Shown here piece after piece: positions 1-7,598 of a stretch of 64,000 bases of DNA (within the stretch, counting starts at the first letter, position 1; each line of letters opens with the position of its first letter). Both the position numbers and the translations under genes were made by a program. The notes under the pieces are model-generated. The model saw only the letters and a list, made by a program, of their open reading frames with translations. It ran no database searches and was not told where the DNA came from. This DNA comes from AC-32 sp963766375. GTDB lineage: Bacteria; Actinomycetota; Thermoleophilia; Gaiellales; Gaiellaceae. Where the stretch lies: the NCBI GenBank assembly GCA_963766375.1, contig CAVXZG010000006.1:62001-126000 (forward strand), in the 5' to 3' direction.

Positions 1-491
1 TTCCACGTCGTCATCATCAGCGGGTAATTCCAGGGGACGATCTGGCCGCAGACGCCGACCGGCTCCTTCAGCGAGTAGAAGAGAAGCGAGCCGCCGATCG
101 GATTCGAGCGGCCGCCGATCGAGGCGATCGCCGAGGCGTAGAAGCGGAAGTTCTCGACGGCCTGATGGAGCTCCGCCTTGACCGAGGAGATCGCCTTGCC
201 GACGTTGCGCGCCTCGAGCTCGGCGAGCTCCTTGCGGTTCGCGACCAGCGCGTCGGCGAGCGCGTGCAGAAGGCGTGAGCGCTCGGTGGGCGGGGTCTTG
301 GCCCAGTCGCCCTCGAGCGCGGCGCGGGCGGCGTCCACGGCGCGGTCGACGTCGGCCTCGTTGGCCATCGCCACCTTGGCGAGCGGCTCGCCGGTGGCGG
401 GCTCGACGAGGTCGCGCAGCTCGCCGGAGGCCGGCTCGGCCGACTCGCCGTTGATGAAAAGCCCGTACTCGCGCTCGGTTGCCACCGCCAT
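1..491 (-). CDS. Aldehyde dehydrogenase family protein, N-terminal part (runs off the left edge)
   Basis: Reading leftward from an ATG at 491, about 163 codons are open to the window edge. The product starts MAVATEREYGLFINGE and shows the usual NAD(P)-aldehyde dehydrogenase N-terminal features: an INGE entry, PATGEPLAKVAMA, and near the visible end EPVGVCGQIVPWNYPL, which lies in the cofactor-binding part of the family. Catalytic Cys and Glu would lie outside the window. Such enzymes oxidise aldehydes or semialdehydes to acids; the substrate cannot be told from this fragment. A TATCGT box 8 nt upstream of the ATG suggests a leaderless transcript. The thiolase gene lies 36 nt upstream in the same direction but has its own similar box. 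Confidence 0.9.
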   Translation of the reverse strand, partial: MAVATEREYGLFINGESAEPASGELRDLVEPATGEPLAKVAMANEADVDRAVDAARAALEGDWAKTPPTERSRLLHALADALVANRKELAELEARNVGKAISSVKAELHQAVENFRFYASAIASIGGRSNPIGGSLLFYSLKEPVGVCGQIVPWNYPLMMTTW

Positions 492-499
492 CGCGCCGG

Positions 500-505
500 A
501 CGATA
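500..505 (-). promoter_or_regulatory. -10 box of a leaderless aldehyde dehydrogenase transcript
   Basis: TATCGT on the minus strand fits TANNNT and lies 8 nt before the ATG at 491. No Shine-Dalgarno sequence is present. Confidence 0.5.
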
Positions 506-527
506 CCGAACGCTCTACGGCCGACGA

Positions 528-1697
528 CTACCGCTCAAACAGCGCGGCCTGGCCCTGGCCGACGCCCACGCACAGCGTCGCCAGGCCGTAGCGGCCGCCG
601 CGGCGGCGCAGCTCGTGCAGGAGCGAGACCACCAGGCGTGCCCCGCTCATCCCCAGCGGGTGGCCCAGCGCAATCGCGCCGCCGTTCACGTTCACGCGTT
701 CGGGATCGAGCCCGAGCTCGCGGATCACGACAAGGCTCTGCGAGGCGAAGGCCTCGTTCAGCTCGATCAGGTCGAGCTCCTCGACGCCGACCCCCGCGCG
801 CTCGAGCAGCTTGCTCACGGCTGGCACCGGGCCGATGCCCATCACCCGCGGGTCGACGCCGGCGACCGCCGAGCCGACGAACGCGCCGAGCGGCTCCGCT
901 CCGAGCTCCTCCGCACGCTCCTCACTCGCGATCACGAGCGCCGCCGCGCCGTCGTTGAGCCCGCTCGAGTTGCCGGCGGTGACGGTGCCGCCCTCCCGGA
1001 AGGCGGGCTTCAGCGCGGCCAGCTTCTGCTCGCTCGTGTCGGGTCGCGGGTGCTCGTCGCGCGTCACGTCTCCGACGGGCACGAGCTCGTCCGCGAACCG
1101 CCCCGCCGAGTCCGCCTCCGCCCAGCGCTGCTGCGACTGGAGCGCGAATGCGTCCTGCTCCTCGCGCGAGACGCCGTAGCGCTCGGCCACGTTCTCGCCG
1201 GTCTCGCCCATCGACTCGAGCGGGAACATTTCCTCCATGCGCGGGTTCGGGAAGCGCCAGCCGAGGGTCGTGTCCCAGACGGTCTGGTTCCCGCGCGCGA
1301 ACGCCTGCTCGGGCTTGGCCATGACGAGCGGCGCCCGGGACATGGACTCGACCCCGCCCGCGACGAACAGGTCGCCGTCCCCAGCCGCGACCGCATGACA
1401 AGCCGAGACGACCGCCGAGAGCCCCGAGGCACAGAGCCGGTTCAGGGTCACACCCGCGACAGATTCCGGCAAACCCGCGAGCAGCGAGGCCATGCGCGCG
1501 ACGTTGCGGTTGTCCTCGCCAGCCTGGTTGGCGGCGCCGAAGTAGACGTCCTCGATCTCGCCCGCGGGCACGCCGGCCCGCTCGACTGCGGCGGCGATCA
1601 CGGTCGCCGCCAGGTCGTCCGGCCGCTCGCCCGCGAGGGCGCCTCCGTAGCGCCCAACGGGCGTCCGCACCGCCGAAAGAATGACTGCACGAGCCAT
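528..1697 (-). CDS. Thiolase (acetyl-CoA C-acyltransferase family, PcaF-like)
   Basis: 389 residues, normal for a thiolase. These enzymes condense or cleave 3-ketoacyl-CoA in the cytoplasm. All catalytic elements are present: nucleophile Cys89 in LNRLCASGL, His346 in GHPLGMSGAR and Cys376 in CVGVGQGQA. The NRNVARMASLLAGLP and TLGWRFPNPRME stretches resemble 3-oxoadipyl-CoA thiolases (PcaF) as much as acetoacetyl-CoA thiolases, so the chain-length role (beta-ketoadipate, fatty acid or acetoacetyl-CoA) is open. The aldehyde dehydrogenase gene lies downstream on the same strand, suggesting a catabolic pair. The start is ATG 1697 with a TAGGCT box 6 nt upstream. Confidence 0.92.
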   Translation of the reverse strand: MARAVILSAVRTPVGRYGGALAGERPDDLAATVIAAAVERAGVPAGEIEDVYFGAANQAGEDNRNVARMASLLAGLPESVAGVTLNRLCASGLSAVVSACHAVAAGDGDLFVAGGVESMSRAPLVMAKPEQAFARGNQTVWDTTLGWRFPNPRMEEMFPLESMGETGENVAERYGVSREEQDAFALQSQQRWAEADSAGRFADELVPVGDVTRDEHPRPDTSEQKLAALKPAFREGGTVTAGNSSGLNDGAAALVIASEERAEELGAEPLGAFVGSAVAGVDPRVMGIGPVPAVSKLLERAGVGVEELDLIELNEAFASQSLVVIRELGLDPERVNVNGGAIALGHPLGMSGARLVVSLLHELRRRGGRYGLATLCVGVGQGQAALFER

Positions 1698-1703
1698 CTC
1701 GCC

Positions 1704-1709
1704 AGCCTA
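1704..1709 (-). promoter_or_regulatory. -10 box of a leaderless thiolase transcript
   Basis: TAGGCT (minus strand) is 6 nt before ATG 1697, and no ribosome binding site is visible. Confidence 0.5.
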
Positions 1710-1725
1710 TTCGACGCGCCGCGGC

Positions 1726-2955
1726 TCAGGCCGGGAGCCGCAGCAGGATCCCGGCCACGGAATCGAGCAGCCACAACTGGCCGTCCGCCGCGATGACGCC
1801 GTTGGCGAACAGACGCTTCGTGGGAGCAACCGACGAGATGACCGAGCCGTCGGCGGCGATCTTCAGAACCGCCCCGGCGACCGGATCGCCTCTCACCTCG
1901 GCGGCCGGCTCGTAGGCGACCACCCAGAGGTTGGTTCCGTCCGAGCGGACGTCGACCCCCGCGGGACCGATCTCCGTCTGCCCAAGGACGGCGCCGGTCG
2001 CAGGGGAGACGCGCAGCAAGTCGAGGCCGCGGCCGGTCACCCAGAGCGAGCCGCCGAACGACGCGATCCGCTCGGCCGCCGAGGTGTTCGCCGACCCGAG
2101 CCCGCTCGCCATCCGCACGACCGCGTTCGTCGCCGGGTCGATCCGGTCGAGCGTGTTCTCGCGGTGATTCAGGATCCAGACGTAGGTACCGTCGAACACG
2201 AAGCCTGCAGGCCCGTCGCCGACCGGAATGCGTACACCCGGCTGGTTGGTCGCGGGGTTGACGCGGAGCATTGCCCGGCCCGGATCGTCTGCGACCCAGA
2301 GCGCGCCGCCGCCGGCCCAGAGGTACGGAACCGTGGTGTCGAGCCCGATCTGCGCGGCGACGCGGTTCGACCCGGGATTGATCCGGTAGACGACGGAGCC
2401 GCCGAGAGCGGCCGCCCAGACGGCGCCTTCACCCGCCGTGATCGACCAGGCAGCTACCGGAACCGGGATGCGGGCCGTCACCTTCCCGGTCGCGAGCGAG
2501 ACGCGTTGCACCTCGCCTTGCCTCACGCATGCGACCCAGGCCGAGCCGAAGCCCACCGCGAGCGCGTACTGCGGGTACGGGATCGCAGCGCCGGCGCAGA
2601 CCCTGAACGCCGAGGCGCCGGGAAGGGGAGACACGGGCGGCGGCAGCGGTTTGACCGAGACGACCCGCAACGGCACCGAGCGCCTCCCGACGCGGGCCGC
2701 GAGCCGCCACGTTCCCGCGCGTGGAAGAACGAGCCGGACCCGGTAGCGGCCGCGGCTCGCTCGGCGGGCGGCGAATACCAGCGTGCGACCGGTCGCCGGT
2801 CGAGCCAGCACCGTGGGAGCAACGCGTTGAGCGGGCGCCGGCCGGACGACCAGCGTCGCTCGCCAGGCCTGTCCTGCGACCAGCGACCGCGGCGGCGCGG
2901 TCAGGGACGCATGCGGACCGGCAAGCGACGCGACGACCAGGGCAAGAGCGAGCAC
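1726..2955 (-). CDS. Exported beta-propeller protein
   Basis: 409 residues beginning with a hydrophobic export signal (MLALALVVASLAGPHA). Residues about 20-110 are an Arg/Val-rich beta domain, then from about residue 125 there is a run of propeller blades of the Vgb/YVTN type: repeats with a G-SAWVA, GALWVA, TYVWIL or SLWVTG strand followed by RI/RV-(N/D/S)P-T. Such propellers bind ligands or act as lyases; no catalytic signature is visible, so the role is unknown. The GTG at 2955 has a TACTTT box 6 nt upstream, which supports this start and a leaderless mRNA. It lies between thiolase and a MarR regulator on the same strand. Confidence 0.75.
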   Translation of the reverse strand: MLALALVVASLAGPHASLTAPPRSLVAGQAWRATLVVRPAPAQRVAPTVLARPATGRTLVFAARRASRGRYRVRLVLPRAGTWRLAARVGRRSVPLRVVSVKPLPPPVSPLPGASAFRVCAGAAIPYPQYALAVGFGSAWVACVRQGEVQRVSLATGKVTARIPVPVAAWSITAGEGAVWAAALGGSVVYRINPGSNRVAAQIGLDTTVPYLWAGGGALWVADDPGRAMLRVNPATNQPGVRIPVGDGPAGFVFDGTYVWILNHRENTLDRIDPATNAVVRMASGLGSANTSAAERIASFGGSLWVTGRGLDLLRVSPATGAVLGQTEIGPAGVDVRSDGTNLWVVAYEPAAEVRGDPVAGAVLKIAADGSVISSVAPTKRLFANGVIAADGQLWLLDSVAGILLRLPA

Positions 2956-2961
2956 CGCGCC

Positions 2962-2967
2962 AAAGTA
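2962..2967 (-). promoter_or_regulatory. -10 box of the beta-propeller gene
   Basis: TACTTT (minus strand) lies 6 nt before GTG 2955. Confidence 0.5.
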
Positions 2968-2981
2968 GCACGGAATCCGTA

Positions 2982-3440
2982 CTAGTTGTCGGGCTGCCGC
3001 TCCAGGCCGGCGACGGCCTCCTGCAACGCGCGATGCACGTCGTCCATGGCGGCCTCGACCTCTTCGAGCGGAAGTTCTAGATGCTTGCGCACGTCCTCGA
3101 CCGAGCCCACGAGCCCGGGCTGGGCCGCCTTCCGACGCGCGTGGCCTGCCGCAGACAGCGTCAGGAGGTGCGAGCGGCCGTCCTCGGGATTGGGCAAGCG
3201 CTCGATCTCACCACGTGCGTCGAGCCGACGGACTGCGTCCGCGAGCGTCGTCAGCGGCACCCCCATCCGCGTGGCCAAGGCCGTCGGCGTCACCGGTCCG
3301 TAGAGGCCGATCAGGCTGAGCAGGGCGAACTGCTCGTCGCTCACGCCCAGTCGCTGCAGATGCTCGTCGACGAGGCGCTCCGCCATGTGCGCGGCGGTCC
3401 AGAGCTGGAGCAGAACCGTGTTGCGGTGAGCGCCGCCCAC
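2982..3440 (-). CDS. MarR-family transcriptional regulator
   Basis: 152 residues with the MarR fold order: N-terminal dimerisation helix, winged helix-turn-helix near residues 45-90 (TPTALATRMGVPLTTLADAVRRL, then a wing with NPEDGRSHLLTLSAAG), and a C-terminal helix. It should bind DNA as a dimer and respond to a small molecule; targets are unknown. The adjacent genes are the secreted propeller downstream and mqnD upstream, both on the same strand. The start is GTG 3440, preceded by a TACGAT box at 6 nt. Confidence 0.88.
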   Translation of the reverse strand: MGGAHRNTVLLQLWTAAHMAERLVDEHLQRLGVSDEQFALLSLIGLYGPVTPTALATRMGVPLTTLADAVRRLDARGEIERLPNPEDGRSHLLTLSAAGHARRKAAQPGLVGSVEDVRKHLELPLEEVEAAMDDVHRALQEAVAGLERQPDN

Positions 3441-3446
3441 GGCGCG

Positions 3447-3452
3447 ATCGTA
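3447..3452 (-). promoter_or_regulatory. -10 box of the marR-type gene
   Basis: TACGAT (minus strand) is 6 nt before GTG 3440. Confidence 0.5.
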
Positions 3453-3472
3453 GTCCGCCTCGCCGCGAGCGG

Positions 3473-4300
3473 CTAGCCGACGAACTCGACGCGAACGGGC
3501 TCGTCGTAGGCGCCCAGCGCCTCGGCCCGCCGGAGGAGCTCACGCACGGCCTGGCGACCCTCGTCGCCGTAGTCGCAGGTGAGCTCGTTCACGTACATGC
3601 CGACGAAGCGGTCGGCCAGCTCGGTGTCGAGGCCGCGACCGAACTGCATCGCGTACTCCATCGCCTCTTCGCGGTTGTCGAGCCCGGCCTGGATCGAGTC
3701 GCGCAGGACCTCGGAGAGCTCGAAGAGATTCTCGGCACCGACATCCCGGCGGGCCACGTTCGCGCCGAGCGGCAACGGCAGCCCGGTCTCCAACAGCCAC
3801 CACTCGCCGAGATCGACGACCTTCTTCAGCCCGTCCGCCTCGTAGGTCAGCTGCCCTTCGTGGATCAGCAGGCCCGCGTCGGCGCGTCCGGAGTGGACCT
3901 CCTCGATGATCTGGTCGAACGGCACCTCGCGGTAGCGGAAACCGCCGAGGCACATGCGCAGGACGAGAAACGCGGTCGTCAGCTCGCCGGGCACGGCGAT
4001 CTCGACGTTGCGGAGGTCGGCGGTGGACATCTCCTCTCGCGTGACCACGATCGGCCCGTAACCCGAGCCCATCGAGGCTCCGTGCGGGAGCAGCACGTAG
4101 CGCTCCTGCACGAGCGGATACGCGGCGAGCGAGATCGCCGTCACCTCGAGCTCGCCCTTCAGCGCCCATTCGTTAAGCGTCTGGATATCGCGCAAGACGT
4201 GCTCGAACTCGAAGCGCCGCGGGTCGACCTCGCCCGAGGCGAGGCCCCAGAACATGAAGGCGTCGTCGGGGTCCGGGCTGTGGCCGAGTCGGATCAGCAT
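3473..4300 (-). CDS. mqnD: 1,4-dihydroxy-6-naphthoate synthase-like protein (futalosine pathway)
   Basis: 275 residues from ATG 4300, the usual size of MqnD, which makes 1,4-dihydroxy-6-naphthoate from cyclic dehypoxanthine futalosine in menaquinone synthesis. It begins MLIRLGHSPDPDDAFMFWGL, the family hallmark, and carries the periplasmic-binding-protein-like fold features (GELEVTAISLAAYPL, SGYGPIVV, VPGELTTAFLVL, GLLIHEGQLTYE). An in-frame extension to 4345 exists but would overlap the divergent regulator gene and lacks homologous residues, so ATG 4300 is preferred. Its presence implies the organism makes menaquinone by the futalosine route. MqnA is a paralogue, but this N-terminus fits MqnD better. 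Confidence 0.85.
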   Translation of the reverse strand: MLIRLGHSPDPDDAFMFWGLASGEVDPRRFEFEHVLRDIQTLNEWALKGELEVTAISLAAYPLVQERYVLLPHGASMGSGYGPIVVTREEMSTADLRNVEIAVPGELTTAFLVLRMCLGGFRYREVPFDQIIEEVHSGRADAGLLIHEGQLTYEADGLKKVVDLGEWWLLETGLPLPLGANVARRDVGAENLFELSEVLRDSIQAGLDNREEAMEYAMQFGRGLDTELADRFVGMYVNELTCDYGDEGRQAVRELLRRAEALGAYDEPVRVEFVG

Positions 4301-4353
4301 GAGGCGCCGGAGGCTACCAGGGGCGCAGAGGCATGACCGAGGCAACCGCGCCG

Positions 4354-4359
4354 TACACT
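4354..4359 (+). promoter_or_regulatory. -10 box that selects the GTG start of the DtxR-like gene
   Basis: TACACT lies 6 nt before GTG 4366, which is in frame with and 33 nt inside the longer ATG form at 4333. Confidence 0.5.
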
Positions 4360-4365
4360 TGGCCT

Positions 4366-4806
4366 GTGTCGAAGCCGGGTCTCAGCGAGGCGATTCAGGA
4401 CTACCTGAAGGAGCTCTACCACCTCCAGACCGACGGCGGCCGGGTCTCCGTGACGGCATTGGCGCGTGAGCAGAAAGTCTCGCCCGCCTCCGCGAGCGGA
4501 ATGGTCAAGAAGCTCGCCGTGCTGAAGCTCGTCGAGCACGCGCCCTACCGCGGCGTGCGCCTGACCCCTGCCGGCGAGCGGGTCGCGGTCGAGGTGATCC
4601 GCCACCACCGGCTGCTCGAGCTCTACCTGGCCAAGACGCTCGGGTTGCACGTGGACGCCGTCCACGACGAGGCCGATCGGCTCGAGCACGTTCTCTCGGA
4701 AGAGCTCGAGGCCCGGATCGACAGCGCGCTCGGGTTCCCGACGCACGACCCGCACGGCGATCCGATCCCGAACGCCGACCTCGAGTGGCCGGCTAACAAG
4801 CCCTAA
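4366..4806 (+). CDS. DtxR/MntR-family metal-dependent transcriptional regulator
   Basis: 146 residues from GTG 4366 (157 from ATG 4333). It begins VSKPGLSEAIQDYLKELYHL, typical of the family, followed by a winged helix (VSVTALAREQKVSPASASGMVKKL) and a dimerisation/metal-binding helical domain (HHRLLELYLAKTLG, DEADRLEHVLSEE). It stops without the SH3-like third domain of DtxR/IdeR, so its size is that of MntR-type manganese or iron sensors. It would repress metal uptake genes, none of which is adjacent. The GTG start is preferred because the TACACT box is 6 nt away. Its last four bases overlap the stop of the convergent gene. Confidence 0.85.
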   Translation: MSKPGLSEAIQDYLKELYHLQTDGGRVSVTALAREQKVSPASASGMVKKLAVLKLVEHAPYRGVRLTPAGERVAVEVIRHHRLLELYLAKTLGLHVDAVHDEADRLEHVLSEELEARIDSALGFPTHDPHGDPIPNADLEWPANKP

Positions 4807-5153
4807 CGGCCGAAGAACCAGCGCTCGAGCGGCTTCAACAGCTCGTTGCGCTCGAACGGCTTCGCCTCGGCGGCGCGGCCGTCCTCGGCCGAGACGCGGG
4901 CGTCGTCGCTGAGCGCGCCGTTCGCCGCCTCGAGCGCGTCTGTCAGCTCGTACCCCTGGAAGACGTAGTCGTCGCTGCGCGGCTCGTCGCTCGGGCGGTG
5001 CTGCGGATTGACCGCCCGGCCGACCGCCCAGATCGCCCCGGGCAGCCGCTCGATCCAGATCACGATGCGCTCCGCCTCGCCCCGGTCGTCCACCCCGTGC
5101 ACCTCGCGCTCGGCGAACCGGGGGGACGACGGCTTCTTCACGTTCACGACCAT
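4803..5153 (-). CDS. Hypothetical protein (116 aa)
   Basis: Soluble, acidic 116-residue product (MVVNVKKPSSPRFAERE...), no signal peptide or membrane segment. It has a predicted beta-rich N-terminal half (RIVIWIERLPGAIWAVGRAV) and a charged helical C-terminus ending LKPLERWFFGR. I recognise no family. It converges on the DtxR-like gene with a 4-nt overlap and diverges from the small gene at 5176 across 22 bp. ATG 5153 is the only good start; no clear Shine-Dalgarno sequence is seen. Confidence 0.6.
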   Translation of the reverse strand: MVVNVKKPSSPRFAEREVHGVDDRGEAERIVIWIERLPGAIWAVGRAVNPQHRPSDEPRSDDYVFQGYELTDALEAANGALSDDARVSAEDGRAAEAKPFERNELLKPLERWFFGR

Positions 5154-5162
5154 AACCGCCGC

Positions 5163-5168
5163 TAGGAT
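5163..5168 (+). promoter_or_regulatory. -10 box of the small gene at 5176
   Basis: TAGGAT lies 7 nt before GTG 5176 and decides this start against longer in-frame options. Confidence 0.5.
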
Positions 5169-5175
5169 CGAGGCC

Positions 5176-5427
5176 GTGGCCAGGCTCTCGAGCTTCCTGC
5201 GAAACCCGTTCTCGTTCCTCTTCGCGCGCTCCTCGCAGGACGAGCGGCTCTCGGCTTACGTGATCCGCGAGCACGAGCGCGGCCGCCCGCTCGCCGAGAT
5301 CCTCGAGGACCCGTACGTCCGCAACCGCGCGACGCCGCAGGAGCTCGCGCGCCTGCTCGACCGGCCCGAGGTGATCCGCGCGCTCGGCGCGGGCGTCGTC
5401 GCCTCCGAGCAGCAGAAGCTGACCTGA
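5176..5427 (+). CDS. Small hypothetical protein (83 aa)
   Basis: 83 residues from GTG 5176: VARLSSFLRNPFSFLFARSSQ..., then two charged amphipathic helices (DERLSAYVIREHERG, TPQELARLLDRPEVIRAL). No membrane span, metal site or known motif is visible. A longer reading frame reaching back to 5008 is antisense to the divergent gene and codon-poor, so the short form is chosen, supported by the TAGGAT box. Its stop is 5 nt from the end of the convergent cyclodeaminase-family gene. Confidence 0.55.
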   Translation: MARLSSFLRNPFSFLFARSSQDERLSAYVIREHERGRPLAEILEDPYVRNRATPQELARLLDRPEVIRALGAGVVASEQQKLT

Positions 5428-5432
5428 GCTAG

Positions 5433-6362
5433 TTAGACCTCGGTTCCGACGCCGCGCTCACGGGCGCGCTCGAGCGCGAGCGAGCCGATGGCCACGTCCC
5501 AGGCCGCGAGCCCGTTCGACTTGAAGACGACGATGTCGTCCGCCTGCTGCCGACCGGGCAGCTCGCCGGCGACGACCTGCTGGAGCTCGTGCACCTCGAG
5601 CCAATCCAGCACGCCCGCCTCGACCGGCTCGATCAGGTCGCCGGACTCGCGCTTGGCCTGCTCGAGCGAGTCGCAGGTGACCAAGGCGGCGCGCTCGAGG
5701 ACGGCATTGTCGAGCTCACGCCGGCGAGGGTCGTTGGCGCCGACCGCGCAAACGAGCGCCCCAGGCTGCAACCACTCGCCGCGGAGCACCGGGTCGCGCG
5801 AGGTGGTGACGGTCACGACGACGTCCTGCTCGGCCGGATCGCGGTGGCTCTCGCCGGGCTCGGCGCCGGTCTCCTTGCAGAACTCGGCCAGCCGCTCCTC
5901 GCTGCGGCAATAGGCGACAACCGTCTCGATCGAAGGCACCGCCTCGCGGATGCAGGCGACCTGGCTGCGCGCCTGCCAGCCGCAGCCGATGATCCCGAGC
6001 GAGGCCGCGCCCTCCTTGGCGAGGTACTTCGCGGCCACGCCGCTCGCGGCGCCCGTTCGCAGCTGGCCCATCTTGTTCGCCTCGATCACGGCGACGAGCC
6101 CGCTCGTCGCGGTCTCGAAGAGCACGACCACGAAGGACGCGCCCTCGTGCCCCGCCGCGTAGGACTTCAGCCCCGCGAGCTCGAGCTCGCGGTCGACGGC
6201 CCACATCACCGCGAGGAACCCGTCCTCGAAGCGGGTGCGCTGGCGGGGGATGTTCTGGGCGTCGCCCGCGGCCAGGCGGCGGAAGCAGGCTTCGACGGCT
6301 TGGAGCGCATCGGCCGGAGCCAGCAGCTCCGCGACCTGCGCCTCGGTCAGGTAGAGCGGCAC
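5433..6362 (-). CDS. Ornithine cyclodeaminase / mu-crystallin family protein
   Basis: 309 residues, normal for the family, which includes ornithine cyclodeaminase, archaeal alanine dehydrogenase and related NAD(P)-dependent imine or amino-acid enzymes. Seen: the conserved K-YAAGHEG and NKMGQLRTGAASGVAAKYL segments (substrate pocket) and the Rossmann motif GIIGCGWQARSQ near residue 125. The substrate cannot be assigned. It is the last gene of a minus-strand block behind an amino-acid type ABC transporter, which fits amino-acid catabolism. GTG 6362 has a TAGCCT box at 8 nt, so it may also be transcribed alone. A second family member lies at 17828. Confidence 0.85.
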   Translation of the reverse strand: MPLYLTEAQVAELLAPADALQAVEACFRRLAAGDAQNIPRQRTRFEDGFLAVMWAVDRELELAGLKSYAAGHEGASFVVVLFETATSGLVAVIEANKMGQLRTGAASGVAAKYLAKEGAASLGIIGCGWQARSQVACIREAVPSIETVVAYCRSEERLAEFCKETGAEPGESHRDPAEQDVVVTVTTSRDPVLRGEWLQPGALVCAVGANDPRRRELDNAVLERAALVTCDSLEQAKRESGDLIEPVEAGVLDWLEVHELQQVVAGELPGRQQADDIVVFKSNGLAAWDVAIGSLALERARERGVGTEV

Positions 6363-6370
6363 GCCGCGGC

Positions 6371-6376
6371 AGGCTA
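6371..6376 (-). promoter_or_regulatory. -10 box of the cyclodeaminase-family gene
   Basis: TAGCCT (minus strand) lies 8 nt before GTG 6362. Confidence 0.5.
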
Positions 6377-6407
6377 CTGCTTCGGGAGAAGCTGATCTGC
6401 GTGCCTG

Positions 6408-7598
6408 CTAGCTGTGAGCCCAGAGCACGAGCACGGCACCGGCGGCGAGCACGGAGCCGGCGATCGCGAGCACGAGCACGAGCCCCCCGCGGCCCGAGTC
6501 CTGCTCCGGAGTGGGAACCGCCTTCGGACGAGGAGTCGCCGTGGACTCGTAGACGTAGACGGTGCGGTTCGTGCCCTGGGGGTCCGGGTTGGAGAGGAAC
6601 GCCTGGTACTGGTCGGAGCGCACGAGCTGCATCCGCGTGTCGATCAGCCGGCGCAGCAGCACGTCGGCCGGAATCGCGCGTCTGCGTACTGCGGCCGCCC
6701 AGCTCGGGGCGCCGGGCGGGACGAGGGCGCGGACGAGGTTCGTCGGCCGCGCGACGACGTGCAGGCGCGGCGCTCCTCCGCCGCCGCGCACGTCCACACG
6801 AAGTGAGAGCGGGCTGGCGTCTCCGAGCACGGCGGAAAAGGTGACGGTCTTACCGCGCACGGTGCCGCCGCGCGCCGACTCCGGCGCGGCCGGGAAGCGC
6901 AGAGAGCCCTCGACGCGCAACGGCGCCGAGGTGCGGGCCGCGTCCTTGCGCACGCGCACCAAGCCGTCAACCGTGGCGTAGACCGTCGACAGTCGCTCGC
7001 CGGCGAGCGATTCGCGCCGCGTCTGGTCGAGCAGGCCCGCGAGCTCTCGTGGGAAGCCTTTTCCGGCGTAGGCGATCTGGGGCACGGTGGTCGCGTTGGT
7101 GATCGTGAGCGAGTAGTTGTCGCCCTCGCGAACCGCGCGCAACCGCAGCGGGAGGAATCGCCCCGCCTGACTCGCAAGCAGCTGGGCGTCGGCGACCAGC
7201 ACCTTCCTCCCGGGAGAGAACCCGGACCAGAGGATCTGGCCGGTTCGCAGCCCGGGCTGGGAGTCCGAGCCTGCGCCCGCACGAACGTCCTCGACGGGCG
7301 CGCCGATCACGATCAGGTAGTCGCCTTTGCCCGTGAGGACGAGTCGATGCAGCACGCGCAGCGACACGAGCTCGCCGTCTGGCCCGACGCCGGCGAGGAC
7401 GCGCTCGACAGCTCGCCCGCGGACCGCGAAGGGCAACGAGACGGGAGGCGGCGCGCCGCCCGCAACCAGCGGCGGGCTCTGGGTCGGGTACGGCGTCGGC
7501 CCGGGCAGCAGCACCTGCTGCACCGATGCGGCGGCCGAGGCCGGTGCCGCCAGGGCGGCGGCCGCGCCGGCCAGGCCCACGCTGCGCCGGAGGCTCAC
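6408..7598 (-). CDS. Exported, C-terminally membrane-anchored protein of unknown function
   Basis: 396 residues. A signal peptide (LRRSVGLAGAAAALAAPASAAA) is followed by a beta-rich extracellular region of about 330 residues, then a Pro-rich spacer (TATPRPKAVPTPEQDSGRG) and one C-terminal hydrophobic helix (GLVLVLAIAGSVLAAGAVLVLW) with almost no tail. So the bulk is displayed outside the membrane. I recognise no domain. Its start codon overlaps the stop of the ABC-receptor gene by 4 nt (ATGA), so it is cotranslated with the transporter and may be an accessory factor. Confidence 0.7.
   Translation of the reverse strand: MSLRRSVGLAGAAAALAAPASAAASVQQVLLPGPTPYPTQSPPLVAGGAPPPVSLPFAVRGRAVERVLAGVGPDGELVSLRVLHRLVLTGKGDYLIVIGAPVEDVRAGAGSDSQPGLRTGQILWSGFSPGRKVLVADAQLLASQAGRFLPLRLRAVREGDNYSLTITNATTVPQIAYAGKGFPRELAGLLDQTRRESLAGERLSTVYATVDGLVRVRKDAARTSAPLRVEGSLRFPAAPESARGGTVRGKTVTFSAVLGDASPLSLRVDVRGGGGAPRLHVVARPTNLVRALVPPGAPSWAAAVRRRAIPADVLLRRLIDTRMQLVRSDQYQAFLSNPDPQGTNRTVYVYESTATPRPKAVPTPEQDSGRGGLVLVLAIAGSVLAAGAVLVLWAHS

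Noticed and set aside
615..1796. Long open frames antisense to conserved genes (such as opposite the thiolase, E1 or nuo genes)
   Set aside because: They mirror the codon structure of high-GC genes, are rich in Arg, Ala, Pro and Gly, and have no recognisable domains.
3473..4345. Longer mqnD start at 4345
   Set aside because: The extra 15 residues have no family match and would overlap the start region of the divergent regulator; ATG 4300 opens directly on the conserved GHSPDPDD motif.
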